Notes under the pieces: model-generated
Told to the model about the DNA's origin: nothing
The model's database searches: none
The model's input: only the letters and a program-made list of their open reading frames with translations
In this document: in pieces, positions 1 through 8,636 of the stretch
Position numbering within the stretch: the stretch's first letter is position 1
Layout of the letters: each line of letters starts with the position of its first letter
From: Anaerolineae bacterium
Lineage (GTDB): Bacteria > Chloroflexota > Anaerolineae > Aggregatilineales > Phototrophicaceae
Assembly (NCBI GenBank): GCA_022841825.1
Contig: JALHQT010000008.1
Span: forward strand, 248,001 to 312,000
DNA length: 64,000 nucleotides
Direction of reading: 5' to 3'
Program-made: the position numbers and the translations under genes

Positions 1-215
1 CGCTGCGCGATTGGCGTAAGGCGCGGGCGGCGGCGCTGGACGTCGAAAGCGATGTCATCATCGCCCGCGAAGCGCTCTGGTCGATCAGCGAGCAAATGCC
101 CGCGACGCCGGACGCGCTCGACGGAATCCCCGGACTGGGACCCTGGCGGCTAAACGCTTATGGCGAAGACCTGTTGCGCATCGTGCGCAGGTTCAGCAGG
201 CGTGGATCGGCGTGA
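1..215 (+). CDS. HRDC-domain protein, C-terminal fragment (RNase D-like)
   Basis: The open frame runs in from the left edge and ends at the TGA at 213-215, giving about 70 residues. It resembles an HRDC domain: a helical segment followed by a 'PGLGPWRLNAYGEDLLRIV' stretch, the helix-hairpin pattern that ends HRDC domains of ribonuclease D and RecQ helicases. These domains bind nucleic acid. Because the catalytic part lies outside the window, RNase D, a RecQ helicase or a stand-alone HRDC protein cannot be told apart; RNase D is my first guess. The next gene is on the same strand after 127 bases. Confidence 0.6.
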   Translation, partial: LRDWRKARAAALDVESDVIIAREALWSISEQMPATPDALDGIPGLGPWRLNAYGEDLLRIVRRFSRRGSA

Positions 216-342
216 TTCGTGTTTGAAAGGCAGCCTCCTCAACACACAGGATTAAGCAGGCGCTCAAGCGCATCCCCGCGCCACGTGGTATCCTCGTAAC
301 CAGCGTTCGTCATGCACACTGAACACGAGAGGACGCCTGATC

Positions 343-1746
343 ATGAAAGTCACATTCTTCGGCGCTGCGCGCACCGTCACTGGCTCGCAGCACCTGATCG
401 AGGTCAATGGCAGCCGCATCCTGCTCGATTGCGGTTCCTATCAGGGCAAGCGAGACGAGGCATTCAAGCGCAACCGCAACCTGCCCTTCGACCCCGCCGC
501 CATCGATGTCTGCGTTCTCTCGCACGCGCACATCGACCACAGTGGTAACATCCCTAACCTGGTCAAAAGCGGCTTTCGCGGCGACATCATCGCCACCCAT
601 GCTACGCGCGATCTGTGCGCCTCGATGCTGATGGACAGCGGGCACATCCAGGAAAAAGACACCGAGTTCGTCAACAAGAAGCGCGCCCAGCGCGGCGAAC
701 CACCTATCGAGCCGATCTATACGCAGGAAGACGCGGCGGCGAGCCTGGAAGCGTTCATCTCCCAGGGCTATGGTCGCGCCAAGCAGATAGCGCCCGGCGT
801 CACGATGACGTTTATCGACGCAGGCCATATGCTCGGCAGCGCCAGCGTTGTCCTCGACATCCAAGACCGCGAGCAGAAGCGAGACGTACGTCTCGTCTTC
901 AGCGGCGACATCGGGCGCGTCGGCACGCCGATCATCCGCGACCCGCAGATCCCCGACCGCGCCGACGTGCTGATTATGGAAAGCACTTACGGCGACCGCA
1001 CACACGCGCCATTGGATGACGAGATGAAGAAGATGGAGCGCGTCATCATCAGCACCTACAAACGAGGCGGTGCCGTGATCATCCCCGCGTTCGCTGTCGG
1101 GCGAACGCAGCAGCTTGTCTACATCTTCCATCAGCTCCGTCTCAAGGGCGACATCCCCAGAATGCCGATCTTCGTCGACAGCCCGCTCGCCATTGATGTG
1201 ACCAGCGCCTACCGCAACCACCCTGAATGCTACGACGCCGAGATCCGCGCCTTCATCCGCGACGAGAACGTCAAAGATCCGTTCGGCTTTGACGAGCTGC
1301 GCTACACACGCAGCGCCGAAGACAGCAAGCAGATCAACTTCCTGCGCGAGCCGTGCATCATCATCAGCGCCAGCGGCATGGCGGAAAACGGACGCATCCT
1401 CCATCATCTGCGCAACCGCATCGACGACGCGCGCAACACCGTGATGATCGTCGGCTACCAGGCAGAAAACACGCTTGGTCGCCGTATCATGGACGGCGAA
1501 CATCGCGTCCGCATCTTCGGCGAGGAGTACGACGTGCGCGCCGACGTGCAGGTGACCAGCGGCTTCAGCGGGCACGCCGACCGTGAGGGCTTGCACGAGT
1601 GGGTCGGCGGGATGAAAGAGCGTCCGAAACATGTCTTCCTGGTGCATGGGGAGATGGGACCTGCGACCGCGCTGGCGGGCACCCTCAAGCAGTCCTTTGG
1701 CGTCGATGTCAAGATACCGGATTGGAAACAGAGCTTCGAGGTGTAG
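343..1746 (+). CDS. MBL-fold beta-CASP ribonuclease/nuclease
   Basis: 467 residues. The N-terminal metallo-beta-lactamase fold carries the zinc motif SHAHIDHSG (H61, H63, D65, H66), followed by the family's later motifs 'DAGHMLGSASV' and 'FSGDIGR'. The middle is a beta-CASP domain, and the C-terminal part has 'ASGMAENGRILHHL' and 'SGFSGHADREGL', typical of the RNA-metabolising MBL domain (RMMBL). Proteins of this family are zinc-dependent endo/exonucleases related to CPSF73 and archaeal aCPSF, and act on RNA or less often DNA. GAGAGGA lies about 8 bases before the ATG. The stop codon directly abuts the start of the next gene, so the two are probably co-translated. Confidence 0.9.
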   Translation: MKVTFFGAARTVTGSQHLIEVNGSRILLDCGSYQGKRDEAFKRNRNLPFDPAAIDVCVLSHAHIDHSGNIPNLVKSGFRGDIIATHATRDLCASMLMDSGHIQEKDTEFVNKKRAQRGEPPIEPIYTQEDAAASLEAFISQGYGRAKQIAPGVTMTFIDAGHMLGSASVVLDIQDREQKRDVRLVFSGDIGRVGTPIIRDPQIPDRADVLIMESTYGDRTHAPLDDEMKKMERVIISTYKRGGAVIIPAFAVGRTQQLVYIFHQLRLKGDIPRMPIFVDSPLAIDVTSAYRNHPECYDAEIRAFIRDENVKDPFGFDELRYTRSAEDSKQINFLREPCIIISASGMAENGRILHHLRNRIDDARNTVMIVGYQAENTLGRRIMDGEHRVRIFGEEYDVRADVQVTSGFSGHADREGLHEWVGGMKERPKHVFLVHGEMGPATALAGTLKQSFGVDVKIPDWKQSFEV

Positions 1747-2166
1747 ATGTCCGACTACAATCCATTTGAACAAGAGTGGCGCGAGTGCCTGCGCTCACAT
1801 TACATCTACGTCATCCGCAGCGGCGACGAAGCGACCGAGAAGACGCTGGCGGGCGTCATGCAGCAGGCAGGCTTTGACGAAAAGACGCTGATTGAACTGC
1901 GCATCCACGCCACGATGCGCGTCGAGCAGATGGGTGAAGACTTCGTCCCGGATTTCGCCGCGCTAGAAGAACAGATTGCGGCGCAGGTGGAGACGCAGAT
2001 CGCCCAGCAGCAAATAGCAGCCGAGCCTGCGACCGCCAGCCAACCAGTGATCGCGTTGAGTACAACCGAAGAACAGGCGACGGACACCAGCGAGGCGGAG
2101 CCGCCGCCATCCGAGGAGTATTACGCGCCGCCCACCGACTCGCCGCAGCAGTTGTCGCTGTTCTGA
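1747..2166 (+). CDS. small acidic protein with C-terminal clamp-binding-like motif QLSLF
   Basis: 139 residues. The start codon follows the upstream TAG with no gap, so translation is probably coupled to the beta-CASP nuclease. Residues 1 to about 80 look helical and folded; from about 80 onward the chain is rich in E, T, A, P and S and is probably disordered. The last residues read SPQQLSLF. QL(S/D)LF is the known consensus by which polymerases, mismatch-repair and other factors dock on the bacterial DNA sliding clamp, and such motifs often sit at the end of flexible tails. I do not recognise the folded part. Clamp binding is inferred from five residues only. Confidence 0.7.
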   Translation: MSDYNPFEQEWRECLRSHYIYVIRSGDEATEKTLAGVMQQAGFDEKTLIELRIHATMRVEQMGEDFVPDFAALEEQIAAQVETQIAQQQIAAEPATASQPVIALSTTEEQATDTSEAEPPPSEEYYAPPTDSPQQLSLF

Positions 2167-2207
2167 GCAGGTCTCGCGGTTTGACTTCGACCCCGCGCAG
2201 CGAAGGC

Positions 2208-3588
2208 TCAGGCGCGCGGCATTTCACGCATCGGCAGGCTGATGCGGAAAATCGCCCCCTGCCCTTGCTTACTGGTGACCGCGATGTGTCCCTGATGCGA
2301 TTCGACGATCAGCCGTGTAATCGTCAATCCTACGCCCAGTCCCGCCTCGATGATCGTCCGCGCGTCATCGCCACGCTAGAACGGCACGAACACATGCTCC
2401 AACCTGTCGGGGGCAATTCCGTCCCCGCTGTCTGCGACTTCGATCTCCACCCAGTCACCCTTGCGCCGCGCGCGGACAGTCACAGCGCCGCCAAGTTTTG
2501 TGTGAGTCAGCGCATTATCCAGCAGATGATACACCGCCCGCTCCATCTGTTCCGCGTCGAGAGGGAGACAGATGACATCATTGCACTCGTAATCGAGACG
2601 AACATGCTTCTCTAACGCGCGACCGAGGCTGCGATTGATGATTTGTCTGAGCAGCAGGTTGACATCTGTCAGCTCCAGATTCTGCCCACCCAGTCCAGCA
2701 ATGATGCTCAGATTTTCGATCTGCTCCATGATGCCGTGCATCGAGGCGCGAATATTTTCCAGACGGGGAGCAATTTTGGGCTCCAGGTCGCCCTTGGTGA
2801 GGCGAGCAATCAGATAGCGATTGCTCTCGATTGTCGAAAGGCGATTGCGGAAGTCGTGCGACAGCGCATGGACAAAGTCGTTCATCAGCGTGACCTGCTG
2901 CTGGCGCAGCGCTAACCGCAGGCGCTCCTCTTCAGCACGCTTCTGGTCGGTGATGTCCAATCCAACCCCGTAGTCGCCAATGACACGCTGATGAGCATCG
3001 TCCCAATCTGGCACGCGCACGATGCGCACCCAGCATAGGGCGTCATCACGCCGCAAAATACGATATTCTGCCTCGACGGTCTCACCCGCCAGAACCCGCT
3101 GGCGGTCCGCAAGCGCACGCTTCTGATCATCCGGGTGATAGAGCAGCATGGCGTTATCGATGATCAGCTCTGTCGCGCTGTAGCCGTTGACCTGCTCAAA
3201 CGCCCCATTGATCCAGGCACGCGCCACGGTCCCATTCGGAAGCGACCTCCTTGTAGAAGGTATAGTCGCTCATCATTTCAGACGTGACTCGATAGCGCTT
3301 CTCATTCAGTGCGAGTGCCGCATGACTCAGCCTGTCATGACGCAGCCAGACGGAGACTCCCCAGGCAATGCCGACCAATCCGGCGACGCTGCCGCCAAAC
3401 AACAGCGTAAACGGAAGCAACGCTGCCTCATGCCGGTCAATGACCCTGTTCAGCGTCACCCAGAGAGGAACTGCTGCGCAGATCAGGACGGCAACACCAG
3501 TGAGAAGCATAAGGCTGGGCTTAAAACTCAGATCTGAGGATTCGTCTAAAGTGGTTTCGGTTCTAAAAAATGGCAGCGATGTACGCAT
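2208..3588 (-). pseudogene. PAS sensor histidine kinase, broken by a frameshift and an in-frame TAG
   Basis: The reconstructed product has two N-terminal membrane helices, a PAS domain, an H-box with the unusual sequence SHDFRNRL, and a HATPase domain (N box 'LLDNALTH', 'DSGDGI'). There are two lesions. Near 3236-3240 one extra base shifts the PAS domain, so the first frame ends soon after '...SEWDRGACLDQWGV'. At 2376-2378 a TAG stands where a Tyr codon is expected in VFVPF(Y)RGDDAR. Beyond the TAG the frame stays open to 2208 and encodes the G2 region (GLGVGLTITRL) and the domain end. GGGGGAC precedes the ATG at 3588. The gene is a close relative of the upstream neighbour at 3700-5369. True decay and sequencing error are both possible. 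Confidence 0.8.
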
Positions 3589-3699
3589 AAAAGTCCCCCA
3601 ACTATTTGCAACCCGCCCTTACCCAGATTAGCTGAAAGTATACTCATTGAACGTTAAGGTTTTTTCTACTCGGCAGGTATTTCCGGGACAAGGCAGGCG

Positions 3700-5369
3700 T
3701 CAACCAGAGTGGAGAGGTAGTGAGATGGTAAAGCAGCTCCCTTTGCCAACGGTACTGGAGGCGCTAATCGTCCCGTGATGTGCCTCAACGATCAGTTTGA
3801 CCAGCGTCAAGCCCAGCCCAATACCTGCGTGCGTCACCGTTCGTGCATCGTTGCCCGATAAAAAGGCTCAAAGATTCGGGGCAGTTTGTCTGCCTCAATG
3901 CCCACTCCGGTATCTTCGACCTGGATCAAGACATGATGGTCGCTCACCAGCGTGCGCAAAACCACGCTTCCCTCCTGCGCATGGGTTATCGCGTTATTCA
4001 GGAGATGCATCAACGCCCGCTCAAGCTGACCAGAATCGACATTCAGAGTAATTGGGCGTGCGGCAGGCTCAAAACGTAAGCGTATGCTATTTTCCCCCAT
4101 CGATTTCGCCAGGCTGCTGCACAACCCACTACACAGATCATTGATGTTCGCCGGGGAAAGATGGAGTCTGCTTACGGCATTGATGTAGGTGAGATTAGTC
4201 AACTGCTCGATCATGTCTTGAATATGAAGACTGATCTGTTCCAGTCGTGGCTGAATACGTTCAAGCGCCTCGCCGCTCACCTGTTTCCCGATCAGATAAC
4301 GTGTGGTCTCGACGGAGGACAGCCGATTACGAAAATCGTGCGAAATCGCTTTGACAAAGGTGTCGATCATGCTGAACTGCGCACGGCGCAGCGCCAGCTC
4401 GTCCTGTGCCCGCCGCGCATCACGCTCCTCGGTGATGTCTACGATGATCCCATAGTAACCCGTCGCCGCCGCCGCATCGCCGTCCTCGTGAACAGGCAGT
4501 CGTTCAATCCGTAACCATCGTTCACAGCCGTCTTTACGGATCATCCGCACTTCGTTGAACGTGGCTTCCCCGGCAGCGATTCTGGCTCGTCCTTCGTATA
4601 CAGGGGGTCGGTCGTCCGGGTGGATGACCATCATGAATGTCTCAGGTCCCAGTTCCTGGGTGCCATAACCACTCAGTGCCTGAAATTTGTCGGGCGTGTC
4701 CCAGATGATCGCGCGGCTACCCTCCGGGGTGAAGCGTGCAAAGAAGATGTAGTCCGAAACATGGTCGGAGACAGCCCGGTAGCGTGTCTCACTGATCGAC
4801 AGCGCATCGCTGCGTTTCCGCTCGCGCAGTCGCCAGTAATGGACAAACAGAAATGTGAATCCGGCGCTGAGCACGTTAAACATTAGCGGACCGCCAAAGA
4901 CTTGCTCAAGGCTTTGATCCGTCAGCGAAGGTCCCAATAGCAGTACCAGAGCGCAATATCCCACCGTAATCCAGATCGCCGTGCGAATGTTCAGAAAAGT
5001 TGCAGCATAAATGCTCACCGCGACCAGAAAATAGAGGTTTGAGCTAGCCAGCACATCGCCCAGAAGTGCCGTTGCGCCAAAGATAGCCACGACACCCAGA
5101 ACGGAATTAGCGGCGCTCGCCAACTCCGTCCGCCCAGAGCGTGCCAGCCAATACGTGATGGAGAAGCACAAGGCAGCCCCAAGAAGCGCGAGAAGGGCGT
5201 CGAACCGCCCTCGATTCAGGGGCAGGGTCAATAAGTACCCGAATACTGTCATGCAGATAACCATGAGCGAGATGCTGGCAATAATGCGGGCTTGTTCAGC
5301 TTGCTCTTCGGTTAGCCCGTTAACACGCGGCACAACCAGTGATGCCCACGTCTTACGTAGTGTTTCCAA
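3700..5369 (-). pseudogene. membrane PAS sensor histidine kinase, frameshifted in the ATPase domain
   Basis: The N-terminus has about six membrane helices (residues 30-185), then a PAS domain with PAC ('VDITEERDARRAQ'), an H-box of the same odd type (SHDFRNRLSS) and a HATPase domain. The frame ends at 3834, just after [11 protein letters not shown]. Restoring one G in the GGG run (3854-3856 as CCC on the plus strand) gives [13 protein letters not shown] followed by [10 protein letters not shown] and a normal domain end at 3700. As read, the protein lacks the G2 box that closes over ATP. It is paralogous to the kinase at 2208-3588 and broken at the same motif. A homopolymer sequencing error would explain this one simply. 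Confidence 0.8.
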
Positions 5370-5559
5370 CGTCTGCGACCACCTGACGATGTAAATCTGT
5401 TAGTAATCATCAAGAATTAGTATGAGACTAATCCGACTTTTGCGACATAAGGCTTGAAAGCCCACCGCGAATGGCACTAGCATTTCCAGCAAATCCATGC
5501 AAGCTAAAGGGATATTACGAAAAGGCACATGCCACAACTTCTTGAAGGATGATACACGT

Positions 5560-6783
5560 ATGAACTGGGACAGCAAGTTCGCCGCCCGCACCGCCCACAT
5601 GAAGCGTTCGACGGTGCGCGAAATCCTCAAACTGACCGCTCGCCCGGAAGTTATCTCATTCGCGGGCGGGCTGCCTGCGCCGGAACTCTTCCCGGTGGAT
5701 CGCATCCGTGAGGCGACCGACACGGTACTCGCGGAACGCGGACGCGAGGCGCTGCAATACAGCACGACCGAGGGGATGCGCGAGCTGCGTGAGTGGATTG
5801 CCAGGCGAATGTCGGGCGATCACTTGCAGATCCACCCCGACAACATCCTGATCGTCAGCGGGTCGCAGCAAGCGCTTGACCTGGTCGCCCGCGTGCTGAT
5901 CGACGAAGGCGACCGGATCGTCGTCGAAAACCCAACCTACGTCGGGATGCTGCAATGCTGGCGTCCGTACAATCTGAACTTCTCCGCCATCCCGACAGAT
6001 GCCGACGGGATGCAGGTCGAAGAGATTCCCGCCGTACTGCGTTCCGCGCCGCACAAACTGATGTACTCGATCCCGACCTTTCAGAACCCGATGGGCATCA
6101 CCCTCAGCCACGAGCGACGCCTGCGCCTGGCGGAAATCCTGGTCGAGCATGGCATCCCGTTCTACGAGGACGACCCGTACAGCGCGCTGCGCTACAGTGG
6201 GGATGACCTCCCGAATATCCTGACCTGCGAAGCGCAGGCGCGCGGGTCGAAAACACTCGACGGCAGCGTCATCTACGCGGGCACGTTCTCGAAGACGCTC
6301 ACCCCGGGACTGCGCGTCGGTTGGGTCGCCGCCGCCGCGCCGCTGATCGACAAGCTGGTGCAGGCAAAGCAGGCGCAGGACCTTCACACGGGCACGCTAA
6401 CGCAGCTCATCACCTACGAGATGGTGCGCGATGGGGTCTTCCTCGACCAGCACATCCAGACGCTGCGTGCGACCTATCGCCGCCGCCGCGACCTGATGCT
6501 GCGAATGCTGGAAGAGAACTTCCCGGAAGAGGTGACCTGGACGAAACCGGATGGCGGGCTGTTCCTGATGATCACGCTGCCCGAAAGCATGGACGCCTCA
6601 GAGCTGCTCAAGGTGGCGACGACGCGCGATGTGGCGTTCGTGCCGGGCGATGGCTTCTACACGGGCGAGGACGGGCATAACACCTTCCGCCTCAACTACT
6701 CGAACGCGCGCGAAGACCGCATCGAAGAGGGCATCCGGCGGCTGGGCGTGGTGCTGAAGGAAGCGATGGCACAACGGGCTTGA
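5560..6783 (+). CDS. PLP-dependent aminotransferase (class I/II, LysN/2-aminoadipate type)
   Basis: 407 residues from the ATG at 5560, chosen because AAGGA lies 8-9 bases upstream and the family begins near 'SFAGGLPAPELFP'. Fold type I features are clear: the substrate and cofactor segment 'SGSQQALDLVARVL', 'PTFQNPMG', 'YEDDPYSALRY', and the PLP lysine K245 in 'GTFSKTLTPGLRVGW'. The pattern matches the group holding 2-aminoadipate transaminase LysN and related broad-range amino acid transaminases, as well as the catalytic half of MocR regulators; there is no HTH domain here. The exact substrate cannot be read from the sequence. Transcription diverges from the kinase at 3700-5369. Confidence 0.88.
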   Translation: MNWDSKFAARTAHMKRSTVREILKLTARPEVISFAGGLPAPELFPVDRIREATDTVLAERGREALQYSTTEGMRELREWIARRMSGDHLQIHPDNILIVSGSQQALDLVARVLIDEGDRIVVENPTYVGMLQCWRPYNLNFSAIPTDADGMQVEEIPAVLRSAPHKLMYSIPTFQNPMGITLSHERRLRLAEILVEHGIPFYEDDPYSALRYSGDDLPNILTCEAQARGSKTLDGSVIYAGTFSKTLTPGLRVGWVAAAAPLIDKLVQAKQAQDLHTGTLTQLITYEMVRDGVFLDQHIQTLRATYRRRRDLMLRMLEENFPEEVTWTKPDGGLFLMITLPESMDASELLKVATTRDVAFVPGDGFYTGEDGHNTFRLNYSNAREDRIEEGIRRLGVVLKEAMAQRA

Positions 6784-6816
6784 AACTCCCCCGCGCATCC
6801 CGTAGAATGCACCCCT

Positions 6817-7266
6817 ATGGATGATGCCGCCTGGATGCGCAGCGCGCTCGCCGAGGCAGAACATGCTCTGGCGCATGGCGATGTCCCGATAGGGGCAATC
6901 GCCGTTTACAAGCGCGAAATCATCGGGCGCGGCTGGAACTGCCGCGAGCGCGACCATGACCCGACCGCCCACGCCGAGATGATCGCCATCCGCGAGGCGG
7001 CGCAGCACCTGGGTAAATGGCGACTGGACGGCGTGACGCTTTACTGCACACTCGAACCGTGCGCTATGTGCGCCGGGGCGATGGTACTGGCTCGCCTCCC
7101 GCGACTGGTCTACGCGGCACCAGACCCCAAAGCGGGGGCAGCGGGCAGCATCCTGGATCTCCTGAGGCACGAGCGGCTCAACCACCGCGTCGATGTGCAG
7201 GGGGGACTTCTCGCAGACGAAGCAAGCGCGCAAATCAAGGCGTTCTTCGCATCGCTGCGAACCTAA
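6817..7266 (+). CDS. tadA: tRNA-specific adenosine deaminase TadA
   Basis: 149 residues, the usual length. Zinc ligands and the catalytic acid are in place: H52-A-E54 and P81-C82-A-M-C85. The 'DVPIGAI' start, 'HAEMIAIREAA' helix and 'YAAPDPKAGAAGS' are typical of TadA, which converts A34 to inosine in tRNA-Arg(ACG) so that one tRNA reads CGU, CGC and CGA. A guanine or cytosine deaminase is less likely given these motifs. The gene lies just downstream of the aminotransferase and directly before a tRNA gene. Confidence 0.88.
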   Translation: MDDAAWMRSALAEAEHALAHGDVPIGAIAVYKREIIGRGWNCRERDHDPTAHAEMIAIREAAQHLGKWRLDGVTLYCTLEPCAMCAGAMVLARLPRLVYAAPDPKAGAAGSILDLLRHERLNHRVDVQGGLLADEASAQIKAFFASLRT

Positions 7267-7268
7267 TT

Positions 7269-7355
7269 GGAGAGGTGCTAGAGTGGTTGAATAGGCTCGT
7301 CTCGAAAATGAGTATGGTCGCGAGGCCATCGAGGGTTCGAATCCCTCCCTCTCCG
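7269..7355 (+). tRNA. tRNA-Ser (anticodon CGA)
   Basis: An 87-base class II tRNA. The acceptor stem GGAGAGG pairs with CCTCTCC, the T arm is GAGGG-TTCGAAT-CCCTC, and the anticodon arm is CTCGT-CTCGAAA-ATGAG, placing CGA as anticodon (reads UCG). A long variable arm fits tRNA-Ser. The gene begins 2 bases after the tadA stop codon and is followed by a terminator, so it is probably the last part of the tadA transcript or has a promoter inside tadA. Confidence 0.95.
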
Positions 7356-7362
7356 CAGCAAG

Positions 7363-7396
7363 AAGACCCACAGGCATGATGCCTGCGGGTCTTTTT
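7363..7396 (+). terminator. rho-independent terminator after tRNA-Ser
   Basis: AAGACCC-A-CAGGCAT pairs with ATGCCTG-C-GGGTCTT with a single A/C mismatch and a very short loop, followed by TTTTTCTCTC. It ends the tadA/tRNA transcript and, since the AAGA side supplies a run of T on the other strand, may also stop the convergent gene at 7400-8617. Confidence 0.85.
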
Positions 7397-7399
7397 CTC

Positions 7400-8617
7400 T
7401 CATCCCGCGCAGGCGATGCCCGTCATCAACCAACGCCCATCGATCTGCGACAGATCGACAGTCGCGAGTGGGAGGTGGTCATAAACACCCTCCCCTGCCA
7501 GATAAAGCGCATCCATACGAACCACCGCGCGATCTGAGCCGTTCTCCGTGATGACCGCATCAACGCGCTCCGGGAGATTCTGCGCACAGAGCACCGGATC
7601 GACTCGCAGCACCTCACCGCTGTCGAACACCTCCGTCAGCGTCGCTTGCATCGCATCGCTCAATGACGCCTCCAGCCCCGCGCCCCAATCGACCAGCGGT
7701 CGCCGCCCGGTATCCTGCTCCAGGTCATAGCGCCGGTACGCCAGGTAGCCGTTGTAGAAGAGCGACGCAACCGCGTCGGGTGCGATCTCGTCACTGACAC
7801 GGTCAATCTGCCAGAAGTCCGCCCCGCGCGTCAGTGTGATGAGCAGGTCATGCGGTGTCGGATTTCCCGCGAACCAACCGCGCAGCAGCACGGTTGCGCT
7901 CATGTCCGTCGCGCTCACCTGCTCGACGACAAACGACTCTGGCACATCCTGTGCCAGCAGAAACGGATCGGCAGCTATGCCCTCCGCGCTGCTCACCATT
8001 CCGTCAATGTCCGCAACCAGCCTCGCGCTCAGGTACGGCGAGTACTGGTAGGCGCGGTCGGTCAGCGGATTGGCGACACTGCCCTGGGCGTTTGGCTGGG
8101 TGTACCCCAGATACCAGGTGTAATAGGATTCGACCACGCCCGCTGGCGTGACATTCTCGCCATCCACCACATAGTCGATCTTCCAGCCATCGCGGTTATT
8201 GAGCAGCACGGTGATATTGTGCGAGTACGGATTGCCCTGGAAGTACTGTCGCACCAGCGTTTCCGCGCCGTCCGCCCACACCTCCGTCACCTCAACCTCG
8301 ACGCGCTCCGGAACATCCTGCGTCAGGGTGAAGGGATCGATCAGGGTCGCACCATTTTCGACCTTCGCCAGGACGTTATCGACATTGGCGATCCAACCCG
8401 GCGTGAGATTTGGACTGCTGCGGTACGCGCCCTCGATCAACGGGCTGCCGGTCCCCTGCGCCACATCCGACTGTAACTGAGCGAGATAATCGGCATAAAA
8501 GCTCTCCACGACTTCCCGAATTGCATCGGTCTCATCGTCCTGTCCACTCACAACGGCGACGCCCAGCCCCAAGATGACCAGGCTGATCAGCGCCACCCGC
8601 ATCCAACGAACAACCAT
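7400..8617 (-). CDS. exported protein with three tandem DUF3828-like repeats
   Basis: 405 residues. The ATG at 8617 has GGAGG 6 bases upstream and gives a good signal peptide (MVVRWMRVALISLVILGLG... then VVSGQDD). After it come three copies of a unit of about 120 residues, each with 'V..FY..YL', an 'LV(..)D' segment, 'DPF.L.QDVPE.', an aromatic beta strand and 'GNP..H...V.L....G.W.ID.V'. This is the layout of DUF3828 proteins, small NTF2-like secreted domains of unknown function. It ends close to the tRNA terminator. Three copies in one chain is more than usual and suggests a multi-site binding or scaffold role outside the membrane, which is inference. Confidence 0.75.
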   Translation of the reverse strand: MVVRWMRVALISLVILGLGVAVVSGQDDETDAIREVVESFYADYLAQLQSDVAQGTGSPLIEGAYRSSPNLTPGWIANVDNVLAKVENGATLIDPFTLTQDVPERVEVEVTEVWADGAETLVRQYFQGNPYSHNITVLLNNRDGWKIDYVVDGENVTPAGVVESYYTWYLGYTQPNAQGSVANPLTDRAYQYSPYLSARLVADIDGMVSSAEGIAADPFLLAQDVPESFVVEQVSATDMSATVLLRGWFAGNPTPHDLLITLTRGADFWQIDRVSDEIAPDAVASLFYNGYLAYRRYDLEQDTGRRPLVDWGAGLEASLSDAMQATLTEVFDSGEVLRVDPVLCAQNLPERVDAVITENGSDRAVVRMDALYLAGEGVYDHLPLATVDLSQIDGRWLMTGIACAG

Positions 8618-8636
8618 CGTAACCTCCACGAACACG

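Noticed and set aside
310-1773. A 487-residue open frame on the minus strand covering the beta-CASP nuclease gene
   Set aside because: It mirrors a gene with clear zinc motifs, has no family pattern and reflects codon bias of GC-rich DNA.
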